Source: CAZJYI01 sp964550025
Lineage (GTDB): Bacteria > Verrucomicrobiota > Kiritimatiellia > UBA8416 > CAYOBW01
Direction: 5' to 3'
DNA: 64,000 bases
Assembly: GCA_964550025.1 (NCBI GenBank)
Contig: CAZJYI010000002.1
Coordinates: 62,001 to 126,000 of the forward strand
A program made the translations under genes and the position numbers. Below are positions 51,862-62,500 of the stretch, piece by piece. Numbering within the stretch: position 1 is the first letter of the stretch; each line of letters starts with the position of its first letter. The notes under the pieces were generated by a model, which ran no database searches, was not told the origin of the DNA, and saw only the letters and a program-made list of their open reading frames with translations.

Positions 51862-52779
51862 CTACCCCCGCTGCCGCGCCAGGCGGTTCAGGGAAATCGT
51901 GAATACCAGCAGGAACAGCAGCATCACCAGCCCTATCGCACAGGCATAGCCCATGCGCTGGTAGTTGAATCCGTTCAGGTACATGTAGAGGCCCGGCACC
52001 ATGGTTTCGTAGCCCGGGCCGCCGTCCTGAGTCAGAATGTAGATCGACTGGAATCCGTTCACCACCCCGATGACCGTCACGACCACCAGGAGTTTGACCT
52101 GTGCGAGGATCAAGGGAATGTGGACGCGGAAGATTCGCGCGAGCGGGCCACAACCATCGATCTCGGCGGCTTCGAGTACGCTCGGCGGGATGTTCGCGAG
52201 GCCGGCGTAGTAGATCAGAATCGGGAATCCCTGCGCGAAAGGGAACCCCACGCATGCCACAGCCCACAAGGCCGTTTTGGGATGGCTGAGCCAGGGGTAA
52301 ATCCAGTCGCGGAGGCCGACGGTGTGGAGGAACTCCGTCAAGATGCCGGCATCGGAGTACATGTAGCGCCAGATCATGAAGACGACAACCCCCGGCACGA
52401 CCATCGGCAGGACGACCAGTACCCGGCAGAAATAGCTCCACCTTTCCGAACGCAGGTGGAAGATCATCTCCGCCACGATGAACGGCACGGTTATGTTCAC
52501 CAGAAACACAAACGTACCGAGCTTGAACAGGTTGAGGCAGCTCTTCAGAAAGACCGGGTCGCTGAAGAGCTCGCGGAAATTGGCCAGTCCCACCCACACA
52601 TGCGCCTCGCCCACGTCCCAGCGCGTGAAGGCATGGAAGAGTGCCGATATGGCCGGGACATAGTTAAAGGCCACCAACAACCCGACCGGGCCGAGCAACA
52701 GAAGGTAGATCAGCCACAGAGGCGGGCGGCTCGCGCGTCGATAGCGAGTGCACCTCTTACTGTCGGAGTTCGCTGACAA
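51862..52779 (-). CDS. Carbohydrate ABC transporter permease, MalF type
   Basis: 305 residues from a TTG at 52779, chosen because GGGAGG lies six bases upstream on the reverse strand. The longer frame to 52911 would overlap the binding-protein gene by about 150 bases. The start overlaps the end of the binding-protein gene by 23 bases, implying coupling. The helices begin with WLIYLLLLGPVGLLVAFNYV; the EAA loop is EAAEIDGCGPLARIFRVHIP. It pairs with the MalG-type permease downstream to form the channel. Confidence 0.92.
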   Translation of the reverse strand: MSANSDSKRCTRYRRASRPPLWLIYLLLLGPVGLLVAFNYVPAISALFHAFTRWDVGEAHVWVGLANFRELFSDPVFLKSCLNLFKLGTFVFLVNITVPFIVAEMIFHLRSERWSYFCRVLVVLPMVVPGVVVFMIWRYMYSDAGILTEFLHTVGLRDWIYPWLSHPKTALWAVACVGFPFAQGFPILIYYAGLANIPPSVLEAAEIDGCGPLARIFRVHIPLILAQVKLLVVVTVIGVVNGFQSIYILTQDGGPGYETMVPGLYMYLNGFNYQRMGYACAIGLVMLLFLLVFTISLNRLARQRG

Positions 52780-54286
52780 GCGCTGCCTCCCGTTCGTTCC
52801 AGGTTTTCTCCATACGTTCGAAGTCCCACCCTGCGTCGTCGCGATGGCTTTCGACCCACTCGGCGAAGTTCTTGTCGAGAACAGCAATGAAGCGGTCAAT
52901 GGCCTCATCACCGTTGCCGAAGCCGTCGTTCAGGTAGTAGTCCAGCATGCGCAGCCAGTACTTCTTGTATTTCCCGTCCATGGATTCCAGCCATTTGATG
53001 GCGCAATAGGGGCGGCTGTATACGTCGCGAAAGGGCTCCAGCCGTTCATCCATATCCGCGCCGACGACGTTGGGGATGAACATCAGCGTCTCTCCCGCCA
53101 TCCGCTCGATCTGCCGAGGCGCACTCACGTACATCAGGAAGTCGACGGCGTCCTCGACGTTGTCGTTCAGAATCGAGCTGTTGGTGATATGATACTGCAT
53201 CGCGGCGCCGCCGATCACCGTGGCGGGTGTGCCGCTGCCGTACGGGCTGGTGGCCCGGGTGATGGTCGGCAGGTAGGCGACGCCCCATTCGAAGTCCACG
53301 TACGGGTCGACCAGCATGCGCCGGATGAACCAGGACCCGCTCCAGTACATGGCCGCGCGTTCGATCAGGAACATGCGGTCCGGGTCGCTGTTCTTGAACT
53401 CCTTGCCCCAGTAGCGCCGCCACTGCCTGAGGATTCGGTTCATCTCGCGCCAACGCGGATCGCGGTGAGAGAAGAACCCCTTCGTGAAAAGAAAGCCCGC
53501 CTCGGCCGAATCGAGGTAGTGCCCCAGGTAGCCTTCCGCATCCGGCCGCGAGGGGATCATGTCCATCTGCGGCAGTATGTCGTGGTACAGCAGTTCAAAG
53601 ATGATGTCCTGACCCCAGTTGGACGCCAGATTGCCGGACGCCACCATGGGCGTGTAACCCGCTTCGTCAAGGCGGGCCATCATCTCCAGCATCTCGGCCC
53701 ATGTCTCCGGCCAGCGTTCGATGCCGACCCTTTTGAAAATGTCCTTGTTGTAGAAAATGCCGGTTTCGACGACGTCGACGGAGATGCAGTAGAGTTTGCC
53801 ATCCGGCGCCCGCTTGGCGCCCACCAGGGCCTGGTTGCTGAAGAGGTCGATCCAGCGCCTGTTTCCCGGGGCGTACGGGTTGGGTCGTTCCAGGTACTCG
53901 TCGAGCGGCACGAACCACCCTTTGTCGGTGTCCGGCCAGGCGATTTCGGCGTTCTGGTGAATGATCTCGGGGGCTATTCCCCCGAGAAGCTGCGTCTTGA
54001 GCCATTCCCCTTCGCTCGTTCCCGTGCGCACCGTCTGCAGATATTGAAGCGGACGGCGCGTCGGATTTCGCTCGCGCCACTCGTCGGCAACGATGTTCGC
54101 GAGCTTGTTGGGTTCGCCGATGCCGGCCGGAATCATGCCGGGCGCGTAGATGCCGAGATCCGCGCGGATTGCCCGGCCCCGCCCCGGCGATTCCGGGTGC
54201 TCGCCTTCCTCGACGCTATCGCGCGAGCAACCCGCGAGACACGCGACAAGAAGCAGAGTGGAAAGGACTCTTGGCATCGAAGACAT
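52757..54286 (-). CDS. Sugar ABC transporter substrate-binding lipoprotein
   Basis: 509 residues from the ATG at 54286 (other in-frame starts: GTG 54298 and ATG 54277; none has a good ribosome-binding site). The signal peptide ends in a lipobox (LLVACLAGC), so it is a membrane-anchored lipoprotein. The fold is that of extracellular solute-binding family 1: KGWFVPLDEYLERPNPYAPG (in part), YCISVDVVETGIFYNKDIF, ERWPETWAEMLEMMARL, MYWSGSWFIRRML, VEDAVDFLMYVSAP. It is first in the operon with the two permeases and probably binds oligosaccharides released by the neighbouring sulfatase and rhamnosidase. It is larger than typical members (about 430 residues). Confidence 0.9.
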   Translation of the reverse strand: MSSMPRVLSTLLLVACLAGCSRDSVEEGEHPESPGRGRAIRADLGIYAPGMIPAGIGEPNKLANIVADEWRERNPTRRPLQYLQTVRTGTSEGEWLKTQLLGGIAPEIIHQNAEIAWPDTDKGWFVPLDEYLERPNPYAPGNRRWIDLFSNQALVGAKRAPDGKLYCISVDVVETGIFYNKDIFKRVGIERWPETWAEMLEMMARLDEAGYTPMVASGNLASNWGQDIIFELLYHDILPQMDMIPSRPDAEGYLGHYLDSAEAGFLFTKGFFSHRDPRWREMNRILRQWRRYWGKEFKNSDPDRMFLIERAAMYWSGSWFIRRMLVDPYVDFEWGVAYLPTITRATSPYGSGTPATVIGGAAMQYHITNSSILNDNVEDAVDFLMYVSAPRQIERMAGETLMFIPNVVGADMDERLEPFRDVYSRPYCAIKWLESMDGKYKKYWLRMLDYYLNDGFGNGDEAIDRFIAVLDKNFAEWVESHRDDAGWDFERMEKTWNEREAALVSELRQ

Positions 54287-54511
54287 CAAGTGGCACACAA
54301 CTCGAATCCGCGGGATGTGTCGCCGCAGACACTTTTTCGTAAGAGGCTACCGGCACAGCCACAGGGCATCAAGCACGCAATCCTGCAAATGGTCATGGAA
54401 GGAACCGTTCTCTTGGACTATGTTTCTCCTGGAGTTGAAGGACGTACAACCAACGGGCCCTGCCCACGGTTCTCTCATCCCACAGAAGCTGTAGTACAAG
54501 GAAATTGGGCG

Positions 54512-57500
54512 ATGAAGCATAGTCTCTTTTGTTCCATTCACAGGTTGTCTTGCATCGGGGTGTGCGTTGTTGCGTCAACGGGCATATTGTGGGCCGCGTC
54601 CGCCGAGCAGAACGCGCGCACCGTGCTGGAGCAGGCAGGGGTTCGAGGCGGGCTCGTGGCGCATGTCGGTTGCACGGACGCACGCATGGCCATGGCCTTG
54701 CGCTCTGCCGGACCGTTCGTTGTTCACGGGCTGTCGGTGGAGGCGGCCAACGTGCTGGCGGCACGTCGAGATGCGCTGGCCGAGAACGCCTACGGAGAGG
54801 TCTCCTTTGACACGTTCGATGGGGCTGTCCTGCCGTACACGGACAACCTGGTCAACCTGCTGCTGGTGTCAGACGGGGTGGGGGAGGGCCTGACCGAGGC
54901 GGAGATGTTGCGGGTGGTGGCTCCCGGCGGCGCTATCATGGTCCAGGCAGGGAAGCAGTGGCGGCGCATCGAGAAGCCTCGGTCGGCACAGATTGATGAC
55001 TGGACGCACTACCTGCATGATCCGAGCAACAACGCCGTGGCACAGGACAGCGTGGTGGGGCCGCCGCGGCACTACCAGTGGCTTGGCGGCCCGAAGTGGT
55101 CGCGGCACCACGACCGCATGGCCAGCATGAGCGCGCTTGTGTCGGCTGAGGGCCGGTTGTTCTACATACTTGACGAGGGCTCACGCGCCTGTGTGCAGCT
55201 ACCTCCAAAATGGCGGCTTGTGGCTCGGGACGGGTTCAGCGGCGTGGTCTTGTGGAAGCGTGGTATCCCCGACTGGCATTTCCATCTCTGGCCGTTAAAG
55301 AGCGGCCCGGCGCAATTGCCGCGCCGGCTGGTGGCAGTGGGCGACAGTGTGTATGCGACTTTGGGGATCCGTGCCCCGGTTAGTGTGCTTGACGCCGCCA
55401 CGGGGGAGACACGCCGCAAGCTGCCGTCCACGGCCGACACGGAAGAGATCGTGGTTTCGGACGGAGTCGTTTACGCGCTGATCAATCCGCAGCCGGACAC
55501 AAGGCTGTACCAGCCCGACCGGTCGGGCGTGTGGAACGGCACGAAACGAGTCAACAGTCAGCACTTGTGGGACCAACAGCCGGAACGCATTCTGACGGCG
55601 GTCCGCGTTGAAACCGGCGAGGTGCTCTGGACGCAGGCGGACAAGATCGTGGGACTGACGCTGGCGGTTGACGGCCCCAGGGTCTACTACCACGACGGGC
55701 GGCGGCTTGTCGCGCGCGACCGGGCGAGCGGCCGCGAGCTCTGGCGTTCCGAAGAGACCGGGCGACGGAAGATCTTCTCCGTGCCCGTCCTCCCTACGCT
55801 GGTCGCATACGGTGACGTTGTCTTGTTTGCCGGTCTGAACGGAAAGATGAGCGGGTACGCGGCAACTGACGGGCGCCGGCTTTGGACAGGCGTGCATCAT
55901 CCGGGCGGACACCATTCGCCCATGGACTTGCTCGTTCTGGACGGCGTAGCGTGGTCGGGCGCCATTGCGGGGGGACAGCACTCGGGCGTGTTCACCGGTC
56001 TGGACGTGCGCACGGGCGAGGTGCGCAAAGAGTTCAAGCCCGACGTGGAGACGTACTGGTTCCATCACCGCTGTTACCGAACCAAGGCGACGACTCGCTT
56101 CCTGTTGCCTTCCCGTACCGGCATCGAGTTCGTCGATCCGCGAACCGAGCACTGGGACATCAATCACTGGGTGCGCGGGGGCTGCGTGTACGGCATCATG
56201 CCCTGCAACGGCCTGGTCTACGCCCCGCCACACAATTGCGCTTGTTACCTGGAAGCGAAGCTGTTCGGTTTCAATGCGCTTGCCCCGGCCCGCGCGGCCG
56301 AGCTGCCGGCGACGGGGGCGCGGCATGAACGCGGTCCTGCCTTCGGCAAGGTGCCGTCGTCGCCCGGTTCCGAGGGCGACTGGCCGACATACCGGCACGA
56401 CGCTTTGCGTAGCGGCGTCACGGCTGCTCGTGTCGGCGAGGCGGTGAAGGCCGACTGGCAGTTTGAGATTGGCGGGCGTCTGAGCAGCGTCGTGGCGGCC
56501 GGCGGCCGCGCGTTCGTCGCGGCGATCGATGCCCATACGCTGGTTGCACTGGATATTGCCCGCGGGGAGCGCCTGTGGCAGTTCACCGCGGGCGGGCGGA
56601 TTGACTCCCCGCCGACCGTGGACCGCGGCCACGCGGTGTTCGGATGCGCCGACGGTTGGGTCTACTGTCTACGGGCCTCGGACGGCGTGCTGGTCTGGCG
56701 CTACCGCGTTGCTCCGGGAATCCGCCGCATGACGGCGTTCGGGCAGGTGGAGTCCGTGTGGCCCGTGCACGGCAGCGTGTTGGTGCGCGACGGGATGGCG
56801 TATGCCGTGGCCGGTCGATCGATGTTCGTGGACGGCGGCCTGCGCCTCTGCCGGCTGGACGTGGCCACCGGACGCCTGCTTTCCGAAACGGTTTTCGACA
56901 GTCGCGATCCGGTGAGCGATGAGGAACTCCAGGCCCGGGTTGAGATACTGAATATGCCCGTGGCCCTTCCCGATATTCTCTCCTGCGACGGACGCTACGT
57001 CTACATGCGGTCGCAGAAGCTCGGGTTGGACGGGTCGCGACTGGCCACGCCCGAACCGATGCCGCCAACGCAGGTGGCCGGTGACCAGGCGGGAGAGGAC
57101 CGGCATCTGTTCTGCCCCGCCGGCTACCTGGATGGGACGTGGTTCCACCGCTCGTACTGGATCTACGGCCGGCGGTACTCGTCAGGCTGCAATTGGTGGC
57201 ACCGGGCCGGCAACGTCACGCCGGCCGGACGTCTGATGGTCTTTAACGACTCGTCCGTGTTCGGGTACGGGCGTAAGCCCAAGTACTTCAACTGGCACGT
57301 GCCGCTGGACTACCATCTGTTCGCCTGCGAGCGCGACACGGTTCGGGCCGGGGCATCGGGGGAGCCGGGCGAAATCGCCGTGGCCAACTCCGACAGTCTG
57401 GATCCCTCGGGCAAGCCGCTGACGGTCGCGGCGTGGGTGAAGGCGGGCGACGGCGACGGGGTTGTCCTCGCCCGCGGCGGCGCCTCGCATGGCTACGCGA

Positions 57501-58396
57501 TTATGCTCGAGGCCGGCGTGCCGCGGTTCCTGTTGCGAATCAACGGCAAGCTGCATGCGGTCTCCGCACAGCAGTCGGTTTTGGGGCGTTGGGCGCATCT
57601 TGCGGGTGTACTGACGCCTGACAAGCGGATGGCGCTGCTCGTGGACGGCGCGCAGGTGGCCGCCGCCCCCGTGCCGGGGTTCATTTCGGCCAATCCAAAC
57701 GACTCCATGCAGGTGGGCGCCGATCGCTCTTCGTCCGTCGGCGACTTCAAGGACAATGCCAGTCCGGGCTTGAAGGGGGTCGTGGACGAGGTGAGGATCT
57801 ACCGCCGCGCTCTGTCCGCCGCGGAGCTGCGGGGCTTGGGGCGCGGCGAACACGCGCAGGTGGGAACAGCGGACCTGGTCCTGCATTACACCTTCGACAA
57901 GGGCAACGCCTCTGACGATAGCGGCAACAAGAACCACGGCGCGGCGGGCGTCAAGCCAACGCGTGGGCGGATTGGCAAAGGGATGGCATTCCGTGTTCCG
58001 GCCGCGCGCCCCCGTAGCCTGGCGCGGCTGCCGGGGCAGGGCGACTTCCGGCCTGTCTGGTCGCGCGATTTCCCGGCCTACGTGCGCGCCATGGTGTTGG
58101 CGGATCGCACGCTGTTCGTGGCCGGACCAATGGATATTATTGATGAGGAAGCAACTTACCTGAAACCGCATGACGCGGATACCAAGGCGCTTCTGTCACG
58201 TCAGGATCGTCTCTTCGAGGGCCGCGAGGGCGCCGTGCTTCTGGCTGTCTCCGGGCTGGACGGCTCCGAGCTTTCCCGCATAGAGCTGCCGTCGGGGCCT
58301 GTCTGGGACGGCATGGCTGCCATATCCGGACGACTCCTGCTGACCACGCAGGACGGGCGGATTATGTGTTTCAAGGGCAACGGTGCCACGCCGTAG
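54512..58396 (+). CDS. Secreted methyltransferase-like/PQQ-like beta-propeller/LamG protein, paralog of the 20043-23975 gene
   Basis: 1294 residues from the ATG at 54512 (AAGGAAA eight bases upstream). The frame stays open to 52748, but that part is the antisense of the binding-protein gene. Order: signal peptide (LSCIGVCVVASTGILWAASA), degenerate methyltransferase-like domain (GGLVAHVGCTDARMAMAL, LPYTDNLVNLLLVSD), first set of propeller blades (TDGRRLWTGVHH, SGRELWRSEE), a conserved stretch YAPPHNCACYLEAKLFGFNAL shared with the paralog (YAPPHNCACYL), second blades starting DWPTYRHDALRSG, LamG-like domain (LTVAAWVKAGDGDGVV to VDEVRIYRRALS), and a last propeller-like strand region (VWDGMAAISGRLLL). 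It is exported with unknown function and divergent from the ABC operon. Confidence 0.82.
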   Translation: MKHSLFCSIHRLSCIGVCVVASTGILWAASAEQNARTVLEQAGVRGGLVAHVGCTDARMAMALRSAGPFVVHGLSVEAANVLAARRDALAENAYGEVSFDTFDGAVLPYTDNLVNLLLVSDGVGEGLTEAEMLRVVAPGGAIMVQAGKQWRRIEKPRSAQIDDWTHYLHDPSNNAVAQDSVVGPPRHYQWLGGPKWSRHHDRMASMSALVSAEGRLFYILDEGSRACVQLPPKWRLVARDGFSGVVLWKRGIPDWHFHLWPLKSGPAQLPRRLVAVGDSVYATLGIRAPVSVLDAATGETRRKLPSTADTEEIVVSDGVVYALINPQPDTRLYQPDRSGVWNGTKRVNSQHLWDQQPERILTAVRVETGEVLWTQADKIVGLTLAVDGPRVYYHDGRRLVARDRASGRELWRSEETGRRKIFSVPVLPTLVAYGDVVLFAGLNGKMSGYAATDGRRLWTGVHHPGGHHSPMDLLVLDGVAWSGAIAGGQHSGVFTGLDVRTGEVRKEFKPDVETYWFHHRCYRTKATTRFLLPSRTGIEFVDPRTEHWDINHWVRGGCVYGIMPCNGLVYAPPHNCACYLEAKLFGFNALAPARAAELPATGARHERGPAFGKVPSSPGSEGDWPTYRHDALRSGVTAARVGEAVKADWQFEIGGRLSSVVAAGGRAFVAAIDAHTLVALDIARGERLWQFTAGGRIDSPPTVDRGHAVFGCADGWVYCLRASDGVLVWRYRVAPGIRRMTAFGQVESVWPVHGSVLVRDGMAYAVAGRSMFVDGGLRLCRLDVATGRLLSETVFDSRDPVSDEELQARVEILNMPVALPDILSCDGRYVYMRSQKLGLDGSRLATPEPMPPTQVAGDQAGEDRHLFCPAGYLDGTWFHRSYWIYGRRYSSGCNWWHRAGNVTPAGRLMVFNDSSVFGYGRKPKYFNWHVPLDYHLFACERDTVRAGASGEPGEIAVANSDSLDPSGKPLTVAAWVKAGDGDGVVLARGGASHGYAIMLEAGVPRFLLRINGKLHAVSAQQSVLGRWAHLAGVLTPDKRMALLVDGAQVAAAPVPGFISANPNDSMQVGADRSSSVGDFKDNASPGLKGVVDEVRIYRRALSAAELRGLGRGEHAQVGTADLVLHYTFDKGNASDDSGNKNHGAAGVKPTRGRIGKGMAFRVPAARPRSLARLPGQGDFRPVWSRDFPAYVRAMVLADRTLFVAGPMDIIDEEATYLKPHDADTKALLSRQDRLFEGREGAVLLAVSGLDGSELSRIELPSGPVWDGMAAISGRLLLTTQDGRIMCFKGNGATP

Positions 58397-58531
58397 TAGG
58401 GCAGCAGGAACTGGCTGATCGCCAGAGAAGAGGGCGTCCATGGGTCATAACGACGCTGGTCGTCCTCCTGCACGAAGAGTAGGATGACAAGTTCCCACGC
58501 ATAGAGTGAGAAGGAGAGAGGACTCGGAGCA

Positions 58532-58600
58532 ATGCGGACAAAGTCGATGACGGTTACTTGTGTGGCACTGATCGCCCTGGCGATGGGGAGTGAGGACTGA
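58532..58600 (+). pseudogene. Orphan signal-peptide-like 22-codon remnant
   Basis: ATG at 58532 after GAAGGAGAG; it encodes MRTKSMTVTCVALIALAMGS plus two acidic residues and then TGA. It reads like the start of an exported protein whose body has been lost. It ends 15 bases before arsM. The rest of 58397-58531 shows no gene. Confidence 0.35.
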
Positions 58601-58615
58601 TATGAGGATTAGACT

Positions 58616-59554
58616 ATGAGTTCAGACTGCGGCTCACCCAGGGATGCGGCCACTTCAGGTCGCTCTGGTTCCGATATCGATACGGCCCGCCAGCAACACG
58701 ACAGCCATCGGCAACAGGTACGCGATGCCTACGCCAGGGTCGCACAAGGCAACACTGGCGGCGACGCCTGTGGTGTCGGAAGCAGCTGTTGCGGGGGAGG
58801 CGAGGACCAGACCATCAACGCCCTGATTTCCACCCGCCTCGGTTACTCACGAGAAGAACTGGCGCAGGTGCCTGCCGCTGCGGACATGGGGGTGGGTTGC
58901 GGTAATCCCGGAGCGATTGCGGCGCTGCAACCGGGCGAGGTCGTGGTCGATCTCGGCGCCGGTGGCGGGCTTGACTGTTTCCTGGCGTCCGCCGAAGTGA
59001 AGCAGACCGGCCATGTGATCGGCATCGACATGACACCCGATATGCTCAGCAGGGCGCGTCACAATGCGGCCAAGGGCAATTTCTCCAATGTCGAGTTTCG
59101 TCTCGGAGAGATCGAAAACCTGCCGGTGGCGGACAGCACGGCTGACGTGATCATTTCCAACTGCGTGATCAACCTGTCACCCGACAAGGCGCGTGTCTTC
59201 CGGGAGGCCTACCGAATCCTCAAGCCGGGCGGTCGATTGGCCATCTCTGATGTCGTGGCCACCATTGAACTGCCCGAAGCCATGCGCAACGATCCCCTGC
59301 TCATAGCCGGTTGCATGGGCAACGCTTCGTTGATTGAGGATCTGGAAGCGATGATAAAGGACGCCGGTTTCGAGCGGGTCCGTATCGAACCGCAGGATGA
59401 GTCAAAGGAGTTTATCCGTGACTGGGCGCCCGAGCACAACATCACCGATTACGTTGTTTCGGCCACCATAGAGGGTATCAAACCGGCAAATAGTAGTTCC
59501 TCGAGCTCGCACACACACGGGGACATCATGGCATTCCCCACTGAATCCGGATGA
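58616..59554 (+). CDS. arsM: Arsenite S-adenosylmethionine methyltransferase
   Basis: 312 residues. ArsM methylates arsenite to methylated and volatile species using SAM, a detoxification step in the cytoplasm. SAM motif I is VVDLGAGGGLDCF (about 110-122). The family sequences MGVGCGNPGAI (Cys95), SNCVINLSPDKARVFREA (Cys183) and AGCMGNAS (Cys233) are present; these Cys correspond to the As(III)-binding set of ArsM, with an extra pair in SSCCGGG (58-59). The start follows GAGGA. A Ser/His-rich tail (SSSSSSHTHGD) is unusual. No arsR, arsB or acr3 is adjacent; instead the stop overlaps the start of a diheme HzsA-related gene (ATGA at 59551-59554). Confidence 0.93.
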   Translation: MSSDCGSPRDAATSGRSGSDIDTARQQHDSHRQQVRDAYARVAQGNTGGDACGVGSSCCGGGEDQTINALISTRLGYSREELAQVPAAADMGVGCGNPGAIAALQPGEVVVDLGAGGGLDCFLASAEVKQTGHVIGIDMTPDMLSRARHNAAKGNFSNVEFRLGEIENLPVADSTADVIISNCVINLSPDKARVFREAYRILKPGGRLAISDVVATIELPEAMRNDPLLIAGCMGNASLIEDLEAMIKDAGFERVRIEPQDESKEFIRDWAPEHNITDYVVSATIEGIKPANSSSSSSHTHGDIMAFPTESG

Positions 59555-62500
59555 TAGACAACATGCGATCGGCCGTGTTCTTCTGCCTTGCGGCGATGCT
59601 CTCGTGTACGGCTCTCTGTGCTGAGGAGCAGGTTGTTTTCGACTTCGAATCCGGTGATCTGCAGGGGTGGCGAGTTGTCGAGGGGCAATTCGACTACTTC
59701 GTTTCCGATCGTCCCACCTTTCACAACCGCTATCCGGACTACCCTGACCGAAAGTACAACAAGCAGGGCACCTACTACCTGTCCACGGTCGAGCAGCAGC
59801 CGGGGAGGCCGTCGAACGACCGCATGACTGGCGTGGCCGAGTCCCCGGTGTTCTTTCTGGAGGGCCCGGCGATGTCCATGCTCGTCGGTTCCGGCACGCA
59901 GCCGGGAACCTACGTGGCGCTATGTACACTGGACGGCAACGAGGTGTTGAAGGCGCGCGGAAGAGCCGGGACCGAGGCCATGCAGCGGGTGGCGTGGCAT
60001 GCGCCGCAGCTCGTGGGGAAGAAGGTCTACCTGAAGATGGTGGATCGCGAGACCGGCGGATGGGGACATGTCACCCTGGACGATTTCCACGCGCGTGGGG
60101 GGATTGACACCGAAGCCACGAAACAGCGGTTCGCGGAAGTCGACGAGCGCCGTGCGCGGCGCGAGCGCAAGAAACGATTCGAAAGCCTCAACATGGCAGG
60201 CCTCCGCATGGCGATCGAGGATCTGACGGTCACTTTCGGCCCGCGCTATCCTCGCGGCAAGGAATTCCTGGCGGCGCTTGACAGGCTGGAGGGGGACATC
60301 ATGGGGGATTCGAGCGGGGCAGGGGATGCAATGGCTCGCCTGCGTCGCGAGGCACTCGTTGCCAACCCGCTCGTGAGTGAACACCCGATCGTGTACGTCG
60401 CGCGCATCCAATACCCGTACGGCGGCCATCATGCCATCGACACGCACCACCACACGGACGAGAACAACACCAGGCGGTTCAAATCCGGCGGTGCGTTGAA
60501 GGCGATCCACTTCGGCAACGGGGATGCGACGAAAACGCTGGTCGCGCCGGCGGAGGGGATGGTGCGCGAACCGGACATTCACTTCTCGGGCAGGAGGATC
60601 GTCTTCGCGATGCGCCGCCATGTCGGCGAGGATTACCACATTTGGGAGATCGACGTGGATCCGGCCACGGTCATGGAAGCCGGCGTGGGTGAACCGCTGC
60701 AACTGACTTGCCTGAACGAAGTGTCCGACATTGATCCGATCTACCTGCCGGACGGCGGCATCGCGTTCACGTCGACGCGCGAACGCAAGTACAACATGTG
60801 CAGCCGCGACGTGGGAGCCAACCTGTTTCGCATGGAGTCGGACGGCGCCAACGTTTGCCAGATCACGAAGAACACGCTGTACGACAACCACGCCGCGCTG
60901 ATGCCCGACGGGAGAATCCTCTATGCGCGGTGGGAGTATGTCGATCGCAACTTCGGTGACGCGCACGGTCTGTGGACGGTCAACCCCGACGGCACCGGCC
61001 AGGCGATCTACTGGGCGAACAACACGGCCAGTCCCGGCGCCGTGTTCAATGCGCGTGTGATTCCCGGCACGGAGCGCATCGTCTGCATTTTCGGACCTCA
61101 TCACAACTGGCTGTGGGGATCGTTGGCGATCGTCGACCGCGGCCTGGGGATGGACGTCGACAGGGAGAATCGCGACGCCATCGTCAGGATCTGGCCGCCG
61201 GACCACATGCAGTACATCGGCCAGGGGAACTGGGACATGTTCGGGCAGGGCACACGGCCACGTTATTGCGACCCCTATCCGCTTAGCGAGAAGTACTTCC
61301 TCTGCTCGAAAGAGACGGGCGAAGGGGTCCAGATGGGACTGTTCCTCGTGGATGTCTTCGGCAACGAGCTGCTGCTGCACAAGGAGGGCGCGAGCCCGAT
61401 GGGTTGCTACGACCCAATGCCGCTGACGCCGCGCCGGCGGCCGCCGGTGATACCTGTCCGCCGCACCTACGCCAATGACAACGGCCTGGTGTACGTGCAG
61501 GACATCTACCAGGGCACGCACATGAAAGGCGTCAAGCGCGGCTCGATCAAGTTCCTGCGGGTGGTTGAGTCGCCGCCCAAGCAGAGCTGGTCGTGGGGCA
61601 ACTGGGGCGGGCAGGGCTATCAGGCCCCCGGGATGAACTGGCACAGCTTCGAGAACAAACGCATCCTTGGGACGGTGCCGGTAGAGGTAGACGGGTCGGC
61701 CTACTTCGAGGTGCCGTGTGACCGTTTCATCTACTTCCAGGCGCTTGACAGGGACGGCATGATGGTACAGTCGATGCGCAGTGGCACCGTTCTGCAATCC
61801 GGGGAAAAGGTGAGTTGCGTGGGCTGTCACGAAGATCGCTTGCAGGGACCGGCGACGGTGGCGAAGACCACCATGGCCATGAGCCGACCACCCTCGACGC
61901 TCCGGGACTGGTACGGCCCGCCGCGTCTGTTCAGCTACATGCGGGAAGTGCAGCCCGTGTTCGACACGCACTGTGTGAAGTGCCACGACTTCGGGAAGGC
62001 CAAAGGGGCGCTCGTTCTAGCCGGCGACCGGAATCCCTACTTCAACGCGTCGTACGTCGATCTTTGGCTCTGGCACAAGAAACGGATCCGGTGCGTCGGC
62101 GGTGGGCCTGCGTCGATCCAGGCGGCCCGCTCGTGGGGATCGCACCCAAGTCTGCTCTCCAGGATCCACCGCCCCATGAGTAACGAGGAGGTCGCGGCGC
62201 TGAACGACCGTGAACGAAAACTGCGGGAGCTGCACGGAGATGTGAAGCTCAGCAGGGAAGATCTGGACCGCATCAACACATGGCTGGATCTCAACGGCGT
62301 CTACTATCCGAGCTACCTGACTGCCTATCCGGGTGACATGGCCGTTAGTGGGCGGTCGCCGCTTAGCGGCGCGGAGCTGAAACGGATCAAGCAACTGACG
62401 GGAATGGGTGTCGGCGACCAGAAGCACAACCGTCGGAAGCCGGGTCCGCTTCTGAGCTTTGAGCGGCCGGCATTGAGTCCTTGCCTGCAGGCTCTGGACA

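Noticed and set aside
52748..54511. 588 additional in-frame codons upstream of the PQQ/LamG gene at 54512
   Set aside because: They are the exact antisense of the ABC binding-protein gene. The signal peptide and ribosome-binding site support a start at 54512.
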